From assembly GCF_036013525.1 (NCBI RefSeq), contig NZ_CP107853.1:5394001-5458000 (forward strand): a stretch of DNA of 64,000 bases, given 5' to 3'. Below, in pieces: positions 60,110 to 64,000 of the stretch (positions within the stretch are counted from its first letter, which is position 1; the number at the start of each line of letters is the position of its first letter). This stretch comes from Nonomuraea sp. NBC_00507 (GTDB lineage Bacteria; Actinomycetota; Actinomycetes; Streptosporangiales; Streptosporangiaceae). The position numbers were made by a program, and so were the translations under genes. Below the pieces are notes generated by a model, which saw only the letters and a list, made by a program, of their open reading frames with translations, was not told the origin of the DNA and ran no database searches.

Positions 60110-62173
60110 CGTCTGCGATTCTCTGTGTTGTCTGAGGATCTCAGGCAATCCGGGTGGGCGTGGCGCGTGGCGGCCATCTGCGTACGTTCCGAGGGGGAGT
60201 ACGGGGGTGGCTGCGACACGGTGGAAGCCGGACCGGTGATGAGGGTCGCGTATAGGCCCTGTGCGTCCCGCTGGTGGGCGGGTTGTCTGGGGTGCCTGGC
60301 CCGCCGGACGCTGTCCCGTCCCGGGGGTGCCGGGGGCGGGGGCGGGCACCGTGCGCCGGTCGGGCACACGGCTGAACGTCATGTGATGGGTCGTGGCAGG
60401 GCGGTTGGCCTGCCGTCGTTTTGGGGTCGGCCGGTCCTTGTTGCGGGACCGGGCTTGCGGGCGGGGATGCATATCGGTGCGGGTGCGCCGGGCCCGCCGC
60501 GCCGCCCGGGTGGGCTTTTTCCTGCGGCGCGCGCGGGCAACGTTCCCTTCCACGATCGTGTGGATGGTGCGAGCGCCGGTGCTGGGGTCGGTGCGGGTGT
60601 GCTGTTGGGCGAGCAGCCCGCGGGCTGCGATCCGCTCTGCCGCGGCGTGATCCCGGTCGCACGACAGCCCGCAGGCGGGGCAGTAGGCCCATTTCCAGCC
60701 GCGCTCGCCTAGCCGGTCGGGCGCGGGAACATGGCGCAGCACGCTGGCCCCTTCGCCGCAGCGGGGGCAGTAGCGGGAGGTGCCCCGAGCGGGCACCGTC
60801 ACCACCGCGATGCCGTCCTTGGCGGCCAGATACCGGATGGCCTCGATCACCGTGCCGCGCACCTGCCCCGACAGCGCGGCGTTGCCAGATCGGATCCCGC
60901 GTGCCTCGAGCGTGGCCAGATCTTCCAGGTAGATCACTGTTGCGCCGAGCGCGCTGGCCTGGTCGACCGCCCACCGGGCTGCCGACCAGGCCAGCGCCTT
61001 GTTCAGGTGCCGGATCCGGGCGCACACCCGCTCATGCTCGACCGCCAGCACCTGATGCCGACGCTCCAGCGCCGCACGCCGGGCATCACCGGCACTGCCA
61101 CCGGACAGGAGCGCCGCGCAGTGGTCGCGTTTGGCGGCCAGGTGTTCGCGCAGGCCGCGCAGCCGGTGCAGCTTGGCCGAGATCGCGGTGGCGTCGTAGC
61201 GCAGCATCCGCCCATCAGCGCACACCCGGCCATCGTAGAGCCGGGCGATGGCGCCGGTCAGTAGCGTGTTCAACCCCCAGTCCAGGCCCAGCGCCACGGT
61301 GTGCCCGGTGGCCGCGGCGGCAGGGACCGGCATCTGGAACGGCAGATCGATGCGCACCTTGCCGACGGCCACACGCACCGTGGGAGTGCACAATTTCGCC
61401 TCACCGGGGACGGTGGGAGGCAGCGTGAACGCGATGGCATGCCACGCCCAATCCTTGCGGGATGCGGGCGAGGCGGTCAGCGGCAGCTGAACCCGCAACA
61501 CCGCGCCGGGAGCCTCGGCAGCGCCAGTGCGGCTCAGGGTGACCAACTGCCGGTCGGCCGCCGCCAGCACCGCCTGCGCGGCTACCTGGGGCGGCTCCTC
61601 TACCTCGGTGATGTCGCCCGGCAACACGCCCTCGCGCGCCAGCACGGCGCGGACCTGGCGGGTACGGTTCCGGATCTCCGCGGCGGTAACCCCTGCTGGC
61701 AGCGCCGCCCGCAACGCCTTCCACTCCACCTCCGTGCGCCGCCGCGGGTTCTCCGGCCAGGTGGCAAGGATTGCCGCCACGATGTCCCGCCGATGCAGCG
61801 CCGCCCGCAGCATGCGGGCAGCCTGCTCCTCGGCACACCGCCGCACCCGGTCTGACGCATACACCCCACCATCCGCCACTGCGCCGGTTACCCCGCCGCC
61901 GGTCACTGGGGCGGTACACCCCCAGTCCAGCCTGCGCAGCGCCATCCACCCCTTGGCCGGCAACACCCGCCCGTCCAGCCCGACACCGGCGGCCAACAGG
62001 TCCAGATCCCGCGCATTCCACCGGTCGGCGACGATCCCGGCGGTCATGGCCTGGGTCAGCGCGGCCAGCCAGGCCACTCGTTCGGCCAGCACCGGCCCGG
62101 CCACCACCTGCCCGGTTGCCTCCAGCACGGCCCGATGCCCGGTACAGGTCGCGGTCGCGACAATCGTCGCCAT
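59543..62173 (-). CDS. TnpB-like (IS200/IS605 OrfB) RNA-guided nuclease, frame extended through maf
   Basis: The protein shows a RuvC-like core: LGLDWGLN near residue 290 (Asp), [13 protein letters not shown] near 420 (Glu) and [12 protein letters not shown] near 507 (Asp), with a zinc ribbon (YCPRCGEG...YCPACGLS) between. This is TnpB/OrfB architecture with a long N-terminal region. The C-terminal tail ([23 protein letters not shown] and [16 protein letters not shown]) resembles tails of actinobacterial members, which normally end there. Here no stop occurs and the frame runs about 190 residues antisense through maf to 59543. Start ATG 62173 follows GGAGGGG; GTG/ATG 62209 is possible. No TnpA is adjacent, as in IS1341-type elements. 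Confidence 0.75.
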   Translation of the reverse strand: MATIVATATCTGHRAVLEATGQVVAGPVLAERVAWLAALTQAMTAGIVADRWNARDLDLLAAGVGLDGRVLPAKGWMALRRLDWGCTAPVTGGGVTGAVADGGVYASDRVRRCAEEQAARMLRAALHRRDIVAAILATWPENPRRRTEVEWKALRAALPAGVTAAEIRNRTRQVRAVLAREGVLPGDITEVEEPPQVAAQAVLAAADRQLVTLSRTGAAEAPGAVLRVQLPLTASPASRKDWAWHAIAFTLPPTVPGEAKLCTPTVRVAVGKVRIDLPFQMPVPAAAATGHTVALGLDWGLNTLLTGAIARLYDGRVCADGRMLRYDATAISAKLHRLRGLREHLAAKRDHCAALLSGGSAGDARRAALERRHQVLAVEHERVCARIRHLNKALAWSAARWAVDQASALGATVIYLEDLATLEARGIRSGNAALSGQVRGTVIEAIRYLAAKDGIAVVTVPARGTSRYCPRCGEGASVLRHVPAPDRLGERGWKWAYCPACGLSCDRDHAAAERIAARGLLAQQHTRTDPSTGARTIHTIVEGNVARARRRKKPTRAARRARRTRTDMHPRPQARSRNKDRPTPKRRQANRPATTHHMTFSRVPDRRTVPAPAPGTPGTGQRPAGQAPQTTRPPAGRTGPIRDPHHRSGFHRVAATPVLPLGTYADGRHAPRPPGLPEILRQHRESQTLTPEGGHRVAQLREQVTKQRQRDAEHVAVVALDALDEPPPAPFDAERPGQVERLAGGGVSGDLLVGRLAEADHGAGHLRDLPPGRDVDQAVARHEAAGAATHQPPPLHDLLLGGRLAVGAAVELEDRVAADDQPLVEPARHGLRLRLGQHQAERGRAVRGVGVLVDPADDHFGVEAGTAQEGQAGGGS
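60128..60148. repeat. Small hairpin between maf and the tnpB-like gene
   Basis: TTGTCTGAG and CTCAGGCAA pair around GAT with one G-T wobble. It begins 18 bp after the maf stop. It may be the maf terminator or the subterminal hairpin at the right end of an IS200/IS605-type element, which is the position expected from the adjacent TnpB-like gene. Confidence 0.45.
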
Positions 62174-62365
62174 GCGCACCCGCCCCTCCCCCCGCGCCGA
62201 ACCCGTCATATCAATGCGCGCACGTCACGCTACAGAGCGCCACCGACAATTTCCGCCACCTCGCCACCCGAAATCCAGGCCAAGGAAGCCTCACAGGGAT
62301 CCGAAAACACACCCCCACCCGCGCTCGCCTAGCCAATCAGGACCAAGGTATATACCCTGCCGGGC

Positions 62366-63130
62366 ATGCGATCACTGCGTGACTTCACCTCTGGCGTCGG
62401 GTTCTTCCTCCAGGGGTTCGGGTGGGTGGCCAGGAATGGGCGGTGGTGGGCCTTCGGGCTGATCCCGGCGCTGATCGCGTTCTCCGTGTACGCAGTGGCG
62501 CTGATCTTCCTCGGCACCAACGCCAGTGATCTGGCTGCGTTCGTGACGCCGTTCGCGGACTCGTGGAGCTGGCGTGAGGTGTTCCGCGCGCTGGTGGGGA
62601 TTATGTTGTTCCTCGGAGGGCTGGCGCTGGCGGTGGTGACGTTCGCGGCGGTCACCCTGGCGATCGGGGAGCCGTTCTACGAGAAGTTGTCATCGGCGGT
62701 GGACGCGCTCGAGCACGAGACCGAGCAGCCGTTCTGGCGTACGCTGCCGCGCTCGATTAGGGACAGCCTGGTGACGCTGTTCTATGTGCTGCTGTTCACG
62801 GTGCCGCTGTTCATCCTGGGCTTCGTGCCCGTCATCGGGCAGACTGTGGTGCCGGTGCTGGGGGCCGCTGTGTCAGGATTTTTCCTGACAGTTGAGCTCA
62901 CCACGCTTGCTCTGGAGCGGCGGGGCATGGTCCGCAAGCAGCGGTTCGCGCTGCTGCGTGCCAACAAGGCGAGTGCTCTGGGGTTCGGCGTGGCGGTGTT
63001 CCTGCTGTTCCTGGTGCCATTCGTCGCAGTGATCGCGATGCCGGCCGCGGTAGCGGGCGCCGCGCTCCTCGTACGCGACCGGCTGGTTCCCGCCCAGTCC
63101 GGACCCCACGGACCTGCCACTCCCGCGTAA
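62366..63130 (+). CDS. EI24/CysZ-like membrane protein
   Basis: A 254-residue polytopic protein. The start RDFTSGVGFFLQGFGWVARNGRWW is the EI24/CysZ signature. Hydrophobic segments lie at about residues 28-50, 70-95, 140-165, 166-185 and 205-235. CysZ carries sulfate into the cell, but actinobacterial EI24 proteins are not characterised. ATG 62366 has no Shine-Dalgarno; TACCCT (62353-62358) lies 7 nt upstream, consistent with a leaderless start. It is flanked by the transposon-related gene on one side and the DUF4192 gene on the other. Confidence 0.87.
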   Translation: MRSLRDFTSGVGFFLQGFGWVARNGRWWAFGLIPALIAFSVYAVALIFLGTNASDLAAFVTPFADSWSWREVFRALVGIMLFLGGLALAVVTFAAVTLAIGEPFYEKLSSAVDALEHETEQPFWRTLPRSIRDSLVTLFYVLLFTVPLFILGFVPVIGQTVVPVLGAAVSGFFLTVELTTLALERRGMVRKQRFALLRANKASALGFGVAVFLLFLVPFVAVIAMPAAVAGAALLVRDRLVPAQSGPHGPATPA

Positions 63131-63257
63131 CGGTCGGCGGGCGGCAACGTTGACCGGGACGGCGTTGTCCACAGGCCAGGGCGGGAAGAGCACTCTCATC
63201 CCCAGAACCGCGTTCGCGCCCGCGCCGTTACCCGTCCGCCCGGCACCCTTACCGTCC

Positions 63258-64000
63258 ATGACGACCAACACCTCCCCGTCCGCCTCCTCTGCTTCCCCGT
63301 CCTTTTCCGGGTCGTGCCTCACCCTCACCAGCCCCGCCGACATCCTGGCCGCCGTCCCCTACCTTGTCGGCTTCCACCCGAGCGACAGCCTCGTCATCAT
63401 CGGGCTCGACCGCGGCCAGGCCAAGATGGTGGTCAGGTGGGGTCTGCCGCTCCCACCGGACGCGCTCGCCCCACTGCCGCCCCTGCTCGACCGAGAGGGC
63501 GTCACCCAGGTCGTCATCATCGGCTACGGCGCAGGAGACGTGGTCACGCCCGTAGTGGACGAGGCCAGGCTCCTGGCGGCCAAGGCCGAGGTCCACGTTG
63601 GTGAGGCACTGCGGGCCCATGAGGGCCGCTACTGGTCATACGTCTGCGATCTGCCGGCGTGCTGCCCGGCGGAGGGCACGCCCTACGACCCTTCGACGAG
63701 CCAGATCGCAGCCGAGGCGACTGTGCGGGGTCTGGTCGCCCTTCCTGACCGCGAGGCCCTGGAGCGCACCGTAGCGCCCGTCACGGGCCCCGTACGGATG
63801 GCGATGCGCCGCGCCACGGCCGACGCGATCGCGGAGCTCAGGTCCAGACTGGCGGCCGGCGCGGACCTCGACGCCTTCGCCCGGCACTACGTGGCGGAAG
63901 GGCTGGCACGCGTCCGATCGGCGCTGACCACGCACGCCGAGGGCGGCCGACTGCGCGACGAGGAAGCGGCGAGGCTGGGCCTCGACCTCGCGATCACCAG
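63258..64000 (+). CDS. DUF4192 domain protein, cut by the window end
   Basis: The open frame from ATG 63258 to the window end gives 247 residues without a stop. After a Ser/Thr-rich start comes the DUF4192 signature LTSPADILAAVPYLVGFHPSDSLVIIGL, then TQVVIIGYGAGDVVTP, WSYVCDLPACCPAEGTPYDP near residue 130 and a helical middle part. The family is a marker of actinobacteria and has no known function. The remaining C-terminal part lies beyond 64000. Confidence 0.88.
   Translation, partial: MTTNTSPSASSASPSFSGSCLTLTSPADILAAVPYLVGFHPSDSLVIIGLDRGQAKMVVRWGLPLPPDALAPLPPLLDREGVTQVVIIGYGAGDVVTPVVDEARLLAAKAEVHVGEALRAHEGRYWSYVCDLPACCPAEGTPYDPSTSQIAAEATVRGLVALPDREALERTVAPVTGPVRMAMRRATADAIAELRSRLAAGADLDAFARHYVAEGLARVRSALTTHAEGGRLRDEEAARLGLDLAIT

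Overview
The window is high-GC, densely packed DNA with frequent GTG starts, GTGA/ATGA overlaps between genes, F420-type oxidoreductase and ECF41 sigma genes, and actinobacterial DUF families (DUF937, DUF4192, DUF4236, DUF3224, Methyltransf_19). This points to a filamentous actinomycete, most likely of the Streptosporangiaceae (Nonomuraea-like). The family-level assignment is inference from gene content; no 16S or other marker is present.

Layout. 0.1-8 kb: Dyp-type peroxidase, small membrane proteins, a CynX/NimT-type MFS exporter with an AlaX-like editing protein, a self-regulated HTH/Clp-N cassette and an ECF41 sigma factor. 8.0-9.7 kb: a tRNA-Ala(GGC) with a recombinase relic at its 3' end, a NYN-domain nuclease and degraded sequence. 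9.8-13.3 kb: two P-loop NTPases, a VOC protein, a DUF4236 pair, a metallophosphoesterase and a degenerate minisatellite. 13.3-31.6 kb: an 18-kb arabinose regulon. It holds a secreted GH51-type arabinofuranosidase, two LacI regulators, a YtfQRT/YjfF-type importer, a ChvE/MmsAB-type importer and araB-araD-araA. At least five intergenic or start-codon sites matching TGTTARCGNTMACA tie it together. Arabinose side chains would be cut outside the cell, imported by two ABC systems, and converted to D-xylulose 5-phosphate.

31.6-41.5 kb: oxidoreductases, then a SecA-derived protein that has lost its ATPase motifs and sits divergently to a SNF2 helicase, then three tandem beta-propeller-like paralogues, one fused to a sigma-region-4-like HTH. 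41.5-41.7 kb: a second, inverted copy of the tRNA-Ala with the same recombinase scar. 41.8-54.9 kb: a VWA lipoprotein, a type III polyketide synthase followed by a truncated partner, two GlxA-type regulators, MarR-GNAT and TetR regulators, VOC/PPOX/CGNR genes, methyltransferases, an MFS transporter and a PTH2-type peptidyl-tRNA hydrolase. 54.9-64 kb: DUF3616 protein, FtsH, DUF937 protein, Maf, a TnpB-type transposon protein whose frame runs antisense through maf, an EI24/CysZ-like protein and a DUF4192 gene cut by the window end.

Most interesting: the SecA-like pseudo-ATPase/SNF2 pair, the arabinose operators (including sites inside araB and araD), the twin operators that sit exactly on the -35 and -10 of a predicted leaderless promoter, the paired tRNA-Ala integration scars, and the sigma4-membrane-propeller cluster.
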